The notes below the pieces were generated by a model. The model searched no databases. It was given only the letters and a program-made list of their open reading frames with translations, and was not told the DNA's origin. From contig DNFL01000168.1 of the NCBI GenBank assembly GCA_003486945.1, positions 5,028 to 18,693 of the forward strand: 13,666 nucleotides of DNA. Reading direction: 5' to 3'. Both the position numbers and the translations under genes were made by a program. Within the stretch, counting starts at the first letter, position 1. Every line of letters starts with the position of its first letter. Below, piece by piece: positions 1 to 7,175 of the stretch. Source of the stretch: Hyphomonas sp. Lineage in GTDB: Bacteria > Pseudomonadota > Alphaproteobacteria > Caulobacterales > Hyphomonadaceae.

Positions 1-1078
1 GCGGCCTGCCATTCGTCGCAAAGGCGAAAGACGTTTTGAAGCTGGCCTCGAAATCGTCGATGTCGTTCGTTGGCGCCCCGGAAAACGGTGCGTTCTGAAC
101 AGTCGATCCAGCGGGCAAGATAATATCGCGGGCATATCGTTCGGCCTGCTGGAGAACACCTGGGACATCCTTACTTTCACGTTTCGCTTCGATGACCCCA
201 ACGCAGGTTACGCCGCAAAAAAGCGCATAATCCACTGGCCCCGAGCTGGTTTTCCATTCGGCGATGGCAATGTTGCGGCCGAGCTCAGGAACGGTTCCGA
301 CAGATTGCCTCAAGGTGCGGTGATCAGCTTCCCAACCGGCATCTTGAAGTGCGGAATCGATGAGGTCACGGGTATCAGCCTCAGAGAGTTTTACCTGTTC
401 GAATGCCTTCTCAGCAAACTGGGCAAGTTGGGTCTCAGATAGGGCATTCGCCCTCTGTGACTCTGTCCGGAGCCTCGCAATTTCTTCTTGCAAGGCCGCA
501 AGTTCAGTATCCCGTTCCAAAGCTAACGCTGCCAGTCTTTGACGCTCGGATTCGGTTTGCTCGAGGCACGCGGCATGGGCAGCGCGCTCTCTGTCGGCAT
601 TCGATAGCAGCGCGTTAAGCTCTTCAATTTGGATTTTTAGTGCAGGAGTTGTGTCATGCGGCGCTCGCGGCGGAATGAAAGCAGATGAGCCTACAATTTC
701 AGGCGAGCAGTACGCTTTGATGTACCAGATCGCTACTGAGTGCACAAAGCGCAGCGATGCCAGCGCATCGCTCGCCGAGCCTGACAAATCATGGTTCGCC
801 TCATTCCCTTTCTTGCGGATGAAATGAAGCATATCTGCGATTGGTTTCGGTATCAGCCCGTCAGCCTTGAGCCGGTTCAGAAGGTCAACCTGCCGCTCAT
901 TCAATATGCTTTGTCGCCTTGAACGCGCGGCGATCTGTTGGGCTATAGCTTCTCCAAACTGCCGGGATTTGAGCAGAGAGGTATTGGGATCGGTCGGAAA
1001 CAGCTGTTCAGAAAGAGTAGCGAGACGAAACAGCAGAGGCTCACTCTTCTGAATAAATGAAAAGTTCAGGCTCTCCAT
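1..1078 (-). CDS. hsdR: Type I restriction enzyme R subunit, N-terminal part (runs off left edge)
   Basis: HsdR is the nuclease and translocase subunit of type I restriction systems, cutting unmodified DNA after ATP-driven translocation. About 359 residues are visible on the minus strand, and the frame is open to the window edge. Residues 1-120 resemble the DUF4145-like N-terminus of one HsdR subfamily. Residues about 135-215 are a charged heptad-rich coiled coil. A HSDR_N-type nuclease region follows from about 225, starting at TRDLIDSALQDAGW and containing the PD-(D/E)xK pattern VDYALF...GVIEAKRESKD. The sequence ends at SFAFATNGRP, just where the helicase domains should begin. The start at 1078 (MESLNFSF) was chosen because family members begin this way; GAAGGA sits very close before it. 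An in-frame ATG at 1177 would add 33 residues. No HsdM or HsdS gene is in the window, so whether the system is complete is unknown. Confidence 0.8.
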   Translation of the reverse strand, partial: MESLNFSFIQKSEPLLFRLATLSEQLFPTDPNTSLLKSRQFGEAIAQQIAARSRRQSILNERQVDLLNRLKADGLIPKPIADMLHFIRKKGNEANHDLSGSASDALASLRFVHSVAIWYIKAYCSPEIVGSSAFIPPRAPHDTTPALKIQIEELNALLSNADRERAAHAACLEQTESERQRLAALALERDTELAALQEEIARLRTESQRANALSETQLAQFAEKAFEQVKLSEADTRDLIDSALQDAGWEADHRTLRQSVGTVPELGRNIAIAEWKTSSGPVDYALFCGVTCVGVIEAKRESKDVPGVLQQAERYARDIILPAGSTVQNAPFSGAPTNDIDDFEASFKTSFAFATNGRP

Positions 1079-1209
1079 TTCCTTCGTAAGGCCTCGTAAT
1101 TCTCTGATTGCAACCAGTAGTTTCAGTAGATCGAAACGGCCGCATTTGAAAGAGTTTTCCTTCAAGCCCAATGGCATGGAATGCCACTTGGGCCACGGTC
1201 ATTTTCCTT

Positions 1210-1290
1210 GCCGGAATCGCGTCCCGTCAAGGGTCGTCGACCGCTTCGCGGCGCGCATTTTGTGCGCCCTTGACGGGACGCAATTCCGGC
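1210..1290. repeat. Near-perfect 24-bp inverted repeat (hairpin or cruciform)
   Basis: The left arm 1210-1233 and right arm 1267-1290 are reverse complements at 23 of 24 positions. The arms contain GCGTCCCGTCAAGGG and CCCTTGACGGGACGC. The one mismatch is a C opposite an A. The 33-nt loop can form two further small stems, CCGC/GCGG (1241-1251) and CGCA/TGCG (1254-1266), which gives a branched structure. No T-tract follows on either strand, so this is not a standard intrinsic terminator. It could be a palindromic miniature element, a protein-binding cruciform or part of a structured RNA. Confidence 0.8.
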
Positions 1291-1408
1291 GAAACCAGAG
1301 TAAATTCGTCGAGGTCTTCCCGTCTCTGCGGCAGACCCACATCTGCGAGATTGGCATCATCCGGCGTCTGGCGGCGTGAAGTAGTGAAGGCGGGCGTAGG
1401 ATTGGACA

Positions 1409-1483
1409 GCGAACCCGAGAGGGCAAGATATAAGGATGTGCGTACAGGCCCATCCAGCACCCTGTCTGCACATCCATTTTTCG
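1409..1483 (+). repeat. 75-nt structured repeat, copy A, terminator-like 3' end
   Basis: The first 27 nt (1409-1435), containing GCGAACCCGA and GGGCAAGATA, match copy B at 25 positions. The hairpin that follows pairs GGATGTGC (1434-1441) with GCACATCC (1468-1475), and inside it ACAGG with CCTGT. It is followed by ATTTTTCG, so on the plus strand it looks like an intrinsic terminator. Copy B has the same length with no insertion or deletion. The element could be a small RNA ending in its own terminator, or a dispersed palindromic repeat. I do not recognise the family. Confidence 0.6.
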
Positions 1484-1629
1484 TATGCTCATGCCGCCAT
1501 TTATGACGTACACGGAACGCTGGTACACCCAGTCTCGCAGGAAATCTGATGTCATACATAGTGAGCGCTGCTTGTGCGGCGGATGCATCTGCATGCAACC
1601 TCGAGCAAAGGAATGCAGAGCGACGGCAA

Positions 1630-1704
1630 GCGAACCCGATAGGGCAAGATAAAAGGGTTGGCGCCAGGCCTTGCCTTGCGCCTTGTCTTCACAACTCTTT
1701 TTCG
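1630..1704 (+). repeat. 75-nt structured repeat, copy B, terminator-like 3' end
   Basis: This is a second copy of the element at 1409-1483, in the same orientation and 221 bp downstream. The conserved 5' block is at 1630-1656. The outer stem is GGGTTG (1655-1660) with CAACTC (1692-1697), using one G-T pair. The inner stem is GGCGCCAGG (1660-1668) with CCTTGCGCC (1674-1682), with one mismatch. CTTTTTCGG follows. The stem bases differ from copy A while pairing is kept and the flanks stay conserved, which points to selection on structure. A smaller hairpin, GGTGC/GCACC, follows at about 1704-1718. Confidence 0.6.
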
Positions 1705-1886
1705 GTGCCCTTTGCACCGGGTCGAGACGCCGGATTTCCGCTGTTCTGACGTGTTTGCAGCAGATTTCGCTGGCGCCATATCCCGTCAGGGGAAATCGAT
1801 ACTCCGCGAACTTCGCTCGACCGAAGGATCCGGATTGAGAGCGATAGGGGACCTTGCCCCGCGCAGGGTGCAGTTAGGCGGAGCGC

Positions 1887-3152
1887 TCAGCGACGAGCGC
1901 TCGTCACCCACAGCTCTTGTATCGGCATCGCGTACAGGCCTTCACCGACCTTTTGGATGCGTTCGCCATCATGCAGAACGATGCCGCAAACGAAGGCATT
2001 TCCCGTTGCGTCCTTGAGACGCCGGAGCCCTCGGAAATCTTCTGGCTTGACGGTGGCCGCAGCCTTGACCTCAACGCCGACGATCTGGCGCCTGCGTTCC
2101 AGCACGAAATCAACTTCGATCTGGTCCTTGTCGCGGTAGTGGCTGATGTACACCTCACCGGAGGTCAGAGAGGCCTGCTTCACGAGTTCCGAGAAAACAA
2201 AGCCCTCAAGCAGCGGCCCAAGTCTTTGCCGGTTGGCGTCAATCTCATCGGCGCCGACACGTCGCAACGCTGCCAGAAGACCGGTATCGAGAAAGTGCAC
2301 TTTCGGCGTTTTGACGAGACGCTTCAGCTCGTTCGTATGCCAGGCGCGCACGCGCCGGAGCACGAACATCTGTTCAAGCAGCGTCAGCCATCGATCAGCG
2401 GTCTTGCTGTCAATGCCAAGCGGGGACGCCAGTGCCGACAAGTTAACGAGCTCGCCCGAAGCCAGCGCGGCGCGCTCGAGCAGGCGCGATAGTTCAGCCG
2501 TTTTCGAGACAGCCGCCAACTCGGCAGCATCGCGGAGCGCAAGCGCGCGCGCATAATCCCGCAGCCAGTCTCGGCGGCGCGTCGCTTCGGATCGCGCCAG
2601 CGCTTCTGGGTAGCCGCCTCGGAGCACGCGCACGATCAGATCCGGCGTTCGTCCGGTATCCGCAATCGGCGGAAATGAAGCTGAAAAGCTGCGGTCGAGG
2701 AACCCGGACGGCGGCGTGCGTGCGATCTCGGACTGGCTGAACGGCAAGAGTTCGATGGTTTCGACGCGGCCTGCGAGTGAGTCGGGCGAAAGCATGCCCT
2801 TGAAAAGATCGACCGAACCCGTGATCAGGAAGCGGCCCTGACGCGGGTCTTCGTCGACCGTTTTTTTCAGAGCGAGGATCAGCGATGGGGCACGCTGAAT
2901 TTCGTCGATTACAGCGCGATCCAGGCTCCGCATGAAACCGCTCGGATCATCGTTCGCGAATTGCCGGAACTGTTCGTCGTCCAACGTGACGAATGTCATG
3001 CCGCGCGCTGCGGCGATCTTCCGGGCCAACGTCGTCTTCCCGGATTGGCGCGGACCAACTAGAGCTACGATCCGCGTATCGCCTAGCGCTCGCAGAATGC
3101 GGGCTTCAGCATGGCGAGGGGTCGGCCGCCCGGGTTTCTTTTCAGTAGGCAA
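1887..3152 (-). CDS. AAA ATPase with DUF4143-type C-terminal domain
   Basis: This 421-residue protein has the layout of the widespread AAA_14/DUF4143 family, whose role is mostly unknown. Walker A is GPRQSGKT at 33-40. Walker B is AVIDEIQ at 80-86. A sensor-like FLITGS lies at about 108-113, followed by the family segment LAGRVETIELLPFS. A winged-helix-like region lies at about 220-262. The C-terminal domain resembles a PD-(D/E)xK nuclease fold: FVFSEL at about 318-323, IEVDFVLE with Asp348, then VEVKA with Glu361 and Lys363. Length is normal for the family. The start is TTG at 3152; no other start fits before Walker A, and the ribosome site is weak. Four tandem repeats lie 8 bp upstream and may control it. 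On this island it may be defence-related or simply island cargo. Confidence 0.82.
   Translation of the reverse strand: MPTEKKPGRPTPRHAEARILRALGDTRIVALVGPRQSGKTTLARKIAAARGMTFVTLDDEQFRQFANDDPSGFMRSLDRAVIDEIQRAPSLILALKKTVDEDPRQGRFLITGSVDLFKGMLSPDSLAGRVETIELLPFSQSEIARTPPSGFLDRSFSASFPPIADTGRTPDLIVRVLRGGYPEALARSEATRRRDWLRDYARALALRDAAELAAVSKTAELSRLLERAALASGELVNLSALASPLGIDSKTADRWLTLLEQMFVLRRVRAWHTNELKRLVKTPKVHFLDTGLLAALRRVGADEIDANRQRLGPLLEGFVFSELVKQASLTSGEVYISHYRDKDQIEVDFVLERRRQIVGVEVKAAATVKPEDFRGLRRLKDATGNAFVCGIVLHDGERIQKVGEGLYAMPIQELWVTSARR
1892..1905. repeat. 14-bp perfect palindrome at the 3' end of the ATPase gene
   Basis: GACGAGCGCTCGTC reads the same on both strands. It overlaps the last codons of the DUF4143-type gene, and an overlapping inverted repeat GAGCGCT/AGCGCTC (1881-1902) straddles the stop codon. 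There is no T-tract, so it is at best a weak terminator. It may simply reflect Ala/Arg/Ser codons. Confidence 0.4.
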
Positions 3153-3160
3153 AAGATGTC

Positions 3161-3248
3161 GTCCAATCAGGAATGGAGAATCGTCTGATTCGGAATGTAG
3201 CGCCGTCCAATTCGGAATGAAAGCCCGTCCATAGCGGAATCAGGAGCC
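3161..3248. repeat. Four tandem imperfect 22-bp repeats
   Basis: The units are 3161-3182, 3183-3204, 3205-3226 and 3227-3248, each exactly 22 bp and starting with GTC. The best-conserved core is GTCCAATTCGGAATG; the second and fourth units differ most in the AT-rich centre. The array ends 8 bp from the TTG start of the ATPase gene on the minus strand, so it occupies the promoter and leader region. A period of about two helical turns suits an array of sites for one DNA-binding protein. Spaced repeats of this kind also occur at the ends of IS21-family elements, so it could be an IS remnant, though no istA or istB is present. Confidence 0.75.
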
Positions 3249-3405
3249 CTTAGGCCGGATTTAACGAGACAACCCGCCCAAACGCACCAAAGCCCCACTT
3301 CTGCACGCAATTGCGCACACATGCCGCGATTGGCCGCCATTCCAACTAGGCAGGACACGGATCGCGCAGGATGATGGGGCCAAGTTGACGCAACAGTTGG
3401 CTCAC

Positions 3406-3414
3406 AGGAGGAGG
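3406..3414 (+). promoter_or_regulatory. Strong ribosome binding site of the AlpA-type gene
   Basis: AGGAGGAGG contains two overlapping full Shine-Dalgarno cores. The second (3409-3414) sits 7 nt before ATG 3422, which is ideal. For GTG 3416 the gap would be only 1-4 nt, so ATG 3422 is preferred. This is the best ribosome site on the island and suggests efficient translation of a small regulator. Confidence 0.7.
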
Positions 3415-3421
3415 TGTGATC

Positions 3422-3685
3422 ATGCCCGAACCGAATATTGTTCGCATCGAGCGACGCTCCGGCGTATCAGATAATAACCACAGCAAAGCGCCAACCCGCT
3501 TCTTGTCGCTCCACCAGGTACTTGAACGCACATCCATCAGCCGCTCGCTCGTCTATCAGCTGATCAAGGACGAGGAGAGGCCATTTCCGCCGCCAGTCTA
3601 TATTGGGAGACGCAGCGTTTGGATTGAGAGTGAAGTGGAGGCGTACATGCGACGGGTTGTTGAAGCAGCACGCCACGACATATGA
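3422..3685 (+). CDS. AlpA-type helix-turn-helix DNA-binding protein
   Basis: This 87-residue protein has the form of the AlpA/MerR-like prophage regulators and excisionases. The sequence FLSLHQVLERTSISRSLVYQ is the typical N-terminal winged-helix recognition region. It is followed by the signature FPPPVYIGRRSVWIESEVEAYM, where the wing contacts DNA. The N-terminal 25 residues are unstructured. Such proteins in P4-like islands activate the integrase or act as recombination directionality factors, and may do so here for the integrase at 7176-8363. The gene stands alone, convergent with the helicase gene (160 bp between stops), with the 22-bp repeat array upstream. ATG 3422 is chosen over GTG 3416 on ribosome-site spacing. 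Confidence 0.85.
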   Translation: MPEPNIVRIERRSGVSDNNHSKAPTRFLSLHQVLERTSISRSLVYQLIKDEERPFPPPVYIGRRSVWIESEVEAYMRRVVEAARHDI

Positions 3686-3845
3686 TATAATAGTACTAAT
3701 CGGTGCGGGAAACAGCATGTACACTTCGAACCGTGCAAACTCTAAAATTTTGCCCGATGCAAATTTGAGTTCCCAGCCGCAAACAAAAATCTGGTATCTG
3801 ACTTTATCTTATGTGGTGATGAAAAGCACTACGCTCAGAATCGCC

Positions 3846-5177
3846 TTATGGCGCAAATGGCGGCGCGTTCATCCGGTTCTGCCCCAGCACAATCACCGTG
3901 CAATGGTTTTGCGCGCGCGTGATGCCATTGTAGAGTAATCTGCGCAGATGTTCCGCGCCGCCTGTCGCCGTGTGAGGCCAAAGCACGATGACGTTCGGAA
4001 ACTCGCGGTTCTTGGCGCGCTGAATTGTCATAACGATATTTCCGCGCTGCTGACGGAAGCCGAGACGAGAGCGATTGCGCACGGACTCCCGCACAAACTC
4101 GGCAACTTGCACGGCAGTGAAAGACGCATGCCCGTGCACCCGGCGCAATCGGTCCATTCGACTGATCGCTTGCGCGATGGGTGCATGTACGGCGAGCGGC
4201 GTGAGAACTGCGCGAAGGTCGGAGCAGGACGCCGTTTCTGGCAGGTCGATGTCTGCGAGCAAGGCGTTAGCTTCTTCGTTGTCGTGGCGGTCCCATGTAT
4301 GCGGATAGGGCCCAAACATCGCGCCGTTGTTGCGCTGCCACTGTCTCGTCTGCACGGTGGCAAGCGCGGCGCGGATGATTGCATTGCTTCCATCCGGCGT
4401 GAGAATGACAACAGGGCCTTGGCGTTGCGCCATGTCGTTCGCAATGGCCCATGCGAGAAGCCCTGTATTCGCCTGGGTTGCCGCCGCATCTTGAAGCCGG
4501 AATCCTGCGCCGTTCCATGATGTTCGGTTGTTGAAGGTGTTGGCGGCCAGAACTGCTTTTACATCCCGGCCTTCGCGCACGGCCAGTGCGGCGGCCAGTA
4601 AACCTTGTTGGGTCGTGCGCCGAACCTGCGTGAGGCGGTGCGTCTGGCCCGCACCTTCAAGCCACTGCATGAGGGGCGCGGTGTCACGTCCGTTGTGAAG
4701 GCACTGAAAGGCATCAGCCGCCGCCACGATCCGGCAAGTCAGAGAAAGCCTTTGAAGGATGCTGAAGCGGTGTTCGTCGAGGTCTTGCGCTTCATCGACC
4801 AGAACCAGCGGGAAGCTTCGCGCGACCCATTGCCGGACGGCTTCATTCTCCAGAAGTGAGGCGGCCAGCGCACATGGCCGATCAAACTCGCTCAATGCAT
4901 CGGCCTGCGCTTGCATCGCTGGTGTAATCAAGCTTCTGCGTCGCGCGGCCAATGTCCGGGCGAACACATCGAAGGTCTGGCAATCAAAGCGCCGGCGGAA
5001 CGCGGGGCTCTCGCCAAGCCGCGCATCCAGACGGCGGCGCGCGCCGTTCATAAAGGTCAGCGCCAAGAGCTTTTGCCCTTCGCTTAGAGCTCCGTCCCGA
5101 ACGATCTCTCCCGCGCGGCCTACGAGATTGTGGGTCTTTCCTGTGCCCGCCGCGCCCTCGAAGAAATCGAACGTCAT
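3846..5177 (-). CDS. gajB: UvrD-type superfamily 1 helicase, Gabija GajB
   Basis: This 443-residue protein shows the ordered motifs of UvrD/PcrA-type helicases: motif I GAAGTGKT at 8-15, Ia around LALTFMN at 38-44, II VDEAQD at 127-132, III around AAADAFQCL at 152-160, IV with RRT near 186-188, V TIQRAKNREFPNVIVL at 384-399, and VI LYNGITRAQN at 415-424. In Gabija, GajB works with GajA; it is thought to sense or process DNA ends and to regulate the nuclease. It is much shorter than UvrD (about 720) and slightly shorter than the B. cereus GajB (about 490). The start at 5177 gives an ATGA overlap with gajA, implying translational coupling. The frame stays open to 5315, but the extra 46 codons lie inside gajA and precede the usual helicase N-terminus. 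No hairpin terminator follows the TAA stop. Confidence 0.85.
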   Translation of the reverse strand: MTFDFFEGAAGTGKTHNLVGRAGEIVRDGALSEGQKLLALTFMNGARRRLDARLGESPAFRRRFDCQTFDVFARTLAARRRSLITPAMQAQADALSEFDRPCALAASLLENEAVRQWVARSFPLVLVDEAQDLDEHRFSILQRLSLTCRIVAAADAFQCLHNGRDTAPLMQWLEGAGQTHRLTQVRRTTQQGLLAAALAVREGRDVKAVLAANTFNNRTSWNGAGFRLQDAAATQANTGLLAWAIANDMAQRQGPVVILTPDGSNAIIRAALATVQTRQWQRNNGAMFGPYPHTWDRHDNEEANALLADIDLPETASCSDLRAVLTPLAVHAPIAQAISRMDRLRRVHGHASFTAVQVAEFVRESVRNRSRLGFRQQRGNIVMTIQRAKNREFPNVIVLWPHTATGGAEHLRRLLYNGITRAQNHCTVIVLGQNRMNAPPFAP

Positions 5178-7006
5178 GCAGGCACGAACCGAAAAACGTG
5201 CATGTCGGCGGTCGAGTCCGCCGCACTGCGCGTAAAAAGCGGCGTGTTGGCGGTCGCAGGATCGCGCAGCACAGCGCACAAGGCATTGAGCACCTGGGCG
5301 GCGCGCGCCCGGCAAGCTGCGTTCCCCATGAGAACGACGGCGGCACTCTCATGGGTCGGCGCGTAAGATTTCTGTGTGAGCAAGTGGTTCGCGAGCGCAT
5401 CCCTGTCTGCGAACGGAGTCGCTAGTGCGGTTCCGAGTGCGGCCAGCATCGCGGCTTCATCTGCGCCTGCGATCCATGAAACCACATGCTCCATTGCCCA
5501 GCCTTGCGGCCAGAACACAACGGCGCGCGGCGGCCGAGTGGTAGCCTTCACCGCATCGAAGTAGCCGCGTCCCTCATTGTCGCCGTCCACGAGGATGCAA
5601 GGCCGCGCGTGAACGGCCTCAACAAGCGCGAAGGTGTCGGCAATCTTGGCGTCGATGGTCGGCACGACGCCAACAAAGGTGGAGAGAAGCGACGCGCCCT
5701 CTCCGGCGTCCTGCCAGCCTTGATGCAGTTCAAGGGCCGTTTGCAGTGCCTCAAGCCATGCTACGTCCGAAACCCCTTCGGGGATCAGGACGCATTCGTG
5801 CATGAGCGCGGCCACGAGCTTCTGCCGCCATGCAAAGAGAAGATGCTGCTGGTGGTTGGTCGGCTGCGCGGGCACGGGGTCCATGAGCGGCTTGGCACTC
5901 AGGACGCCGCCGCGCGTTTCGACAAAGAGCGTATCGGGTGCAGGAAACATAGCGGCCACGATGGGCGAATGGGTGGTCACGATTGTCTGGTTGCAGAGCG
6001 CATTGAGGCGGTTGACCAGCCGCTTCTGCTGCGAAGGCTGGATATGAAGTTCCGGTTCTTCGACGGCCAGCACAAAGGACTGGCCCGTTTCCGCGCGCGC
6101 CTTGCCGAACTGCATGAGCAAGAGAAGGCTTTGCAACGAGACAAGCCCTGTACCCTGCCGCTGCGAGGGAAGGGTTGGCCCCGTGCCGTGCGCGAAGTGC
6201 GGGACCACGCTTTCCAGTACGGAGTCGCTGTCGGTCGAAGTCAGACGCAATTGGAGTCGGGGCGCACTCGCCATGAGCGCGCGCAACTCGTCATTGGCCG
6301 CGCCGACGATCTCGGACAATCCCTGCTGGTCCTCAAGCCTCGTCCCTTCGGGCGGAGTCCAGAGACGTGCGCGTTCGGCCCGGACGGCCTGCGCGGGCAT
6401 GTCCCCGCGCGTCGCCACCACGCGGCGGAACAACTCGGACGAAAAGGAAATCCAGCGGTCCCATGTGCGCGAGGCCGGGACCAGAAAGAAGCCCAACTCT
6501 TGGAGAATCTTCGTGTGGATGGTGCGCAGGTGCGCGTCTTCCGCGAACGGATCGCCCAGCGTGGCCTCATCATCCACAAAGAACCGGATCGTCTCGGCTT
6601 CCAGCTCGTCCAGATCAAACCGCGCCGCGAAGCCAATCTGCACGGCCAAGTCAGTATGCTGCGCGTCCGGCGCGGCGCTTAAAGTCTTGGCGTTCGGGTC
6701 GTACCATTTCTCAACGCCTCGTTCGGGGCTGAACCAAGAGGGATGATGCTGCGGGTCGTTCGGCGTGAAGCCCGTCACAGTGGCGATGCAGAGGATACGC
6801 GCCTGTTCTTCCGGCGCGCTGCCATGAAAATCATGTTCAGTGAGGCGGCGCACCAGACGGTCGCGCCCGAATAGCAAGGCCAGCGCCTCGATGATGGTGG
6901 TCTTGCCACTATTGTTCGGCCCCACCAGCACGGCATGGCGACCTAGCGCAATGTCGGCAGCAGAGATGCCACGGAAGCCGGAGATTTTGAGGCGGGCAAT
7001 GTGCAT
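5174..7006 (-). CDS. gajA: OLD-family ATP-dependent endonuclease with TOPRIM domain, Gabija GajA
   Basis: This 610-residue protein joins an ABC-type ATPase to a TOPRIM nuclease, as in OLD and GajA. Walker A is GPNNSGKT at 29-36. The ABC signature-like SQRQGTGLVSL lies at 281-291. Walker B is FVLAVEEPEL at 311-320. The switch histidine is His346 in TTHS. The TOPRIM acidic residues are Glu410 in IPEGVSD and Asp474 and Asp476 in VDGDNEG. In Gabija, GajA nicks DNA and is inhibited by nucleotides, firing when phage replication depletes them. Length is close to the known GajA (about 580). The start at 7006 (MHIARLKISGFRG) is the usual family start; no good ribosome site precedes it. It heads the two-gene operon, with 169 bp to the integrase stop and no clear promoter seen there. 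A stand-alone class 2 OLD protein is the alternative, but the helicase partner favours Gabija. Confidence 0.87.
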   Translation of the reverse strand: MHIARLKISGFRGISAADIALGRHAVLVGPNNSGKTTIIEALALLFGRDRLVRRLTEHDFHGSAPEEQARILCIATVTGFTPNDPQHHPSWFSPERGVEKWYDPNAKTLSAAPDAQHTDLAVQIGFAARFDLDELEAETIRFFVDDEATLGDPFAEDAHLRTIHTKILQELGFFLVPASRTWDRWISFSSELFRRVVATRGDMPAQAVRAERARLWTPPEGTRLEDQQGLSEIVGAANDELRALMASAPRLQLRLTSTDSDSVLESVVPHFAHGTGPTLPSQRQGTGLVSLQSLLLLMQFGKARAETGQSFVLAVEEPELHIQPSQQKRLVNRLNALCNQTIVTTHSPIVAAMFPAPDTLFVETRGGVLSAKPLMDPVPAQPTNHQQHLLFAWRQKLVAALMHECVLIPEGVSDVAWLEALQTALELHQGWQDAGEGASLLSTFVGVVPTIDAKIADTFALVEAVHARPCILVDGDNEGRGYFDAVKATTRPPRAVVFWPQGWAMEHVVSWIAGADEAAMLAALGTALATPFADRDALANHLLTQKSYAPTHESAAVVLMGNAACRARAAQVLNALCAVLRDPATANTPLFTRSAADSTADMHVFRFVPA

Positions 7007-7175
7007 TCTATTTGATCGAAGCTCTACTTCTTAGCGTCCCAATCACAATCACCGAAGCCGACAAAGAGTCGAGGTTAGAGCTTTTGCCGCCATATTTTGC
7101 GGATACTACCACTCAAAGGCGCCATCGCACTCTTTTTTGAAACCGTTTTCCCGAGCCAGCATGGATGAGTTTCGC

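Larger units (their letters stand above)
1079..1886. other. Gene-poor stretch with structured repeats
   Basis: No recognisable protein is encoded on either strand of these 808 bases. Open frames of up to 172 codons exist, but they overlap one another and have no domain-like sequence. They also run straight through inverted repeats. The stretch holds a 24-bp inverted repeat (1210-1290) and two copies of a 75-nt hairpin element (1409-1483 and 1630-1704). The promoter of the restriction gene to the left should lie here, but no clear -35/-10 pair was found. The stretch may be a junction where older island modules were joined. Confidence 0.6.

Noticed and set aside
1409..1704. Integron attC sites
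   Set aside because: The expected GTTRRRY and RYYYAAC core sites are not at the ends, and no integron integrase is present.
1199..1717. 172-codon open frame on the minus strand in the gene-poor stretch
   Set aside because: It runs through both arms of structured repeats, has low-complexity basic composition and no domain, and competes with several overlapping frames of similar length.
3161..3248. CRISPR array
   Set aside because: The 22-bp units are head-to-tail with no spacers and are too diverged from each other; no cas gene is nearby.
3686..3845. Promoter from the TATAAT-like sequence just after the AlpA-type gene
   Set aside because: No -35 at proper spacing and no plus-strand gene follows; the stretch is simply AT-rich between convergent genes.
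5178..5315. N-terminal extension of the helicase
   Set aside because: The added 46 codons overlap the nuclease gene and precede the normal helicase start, which has an ATGA coupling arrangement.
5486..6682. 398-codon open frame on the plus strand
   Set aside because: It lies wholly antisense to the OLD-family nuclease gene, whose motifs are clear; it is a high-GC shadow frame.
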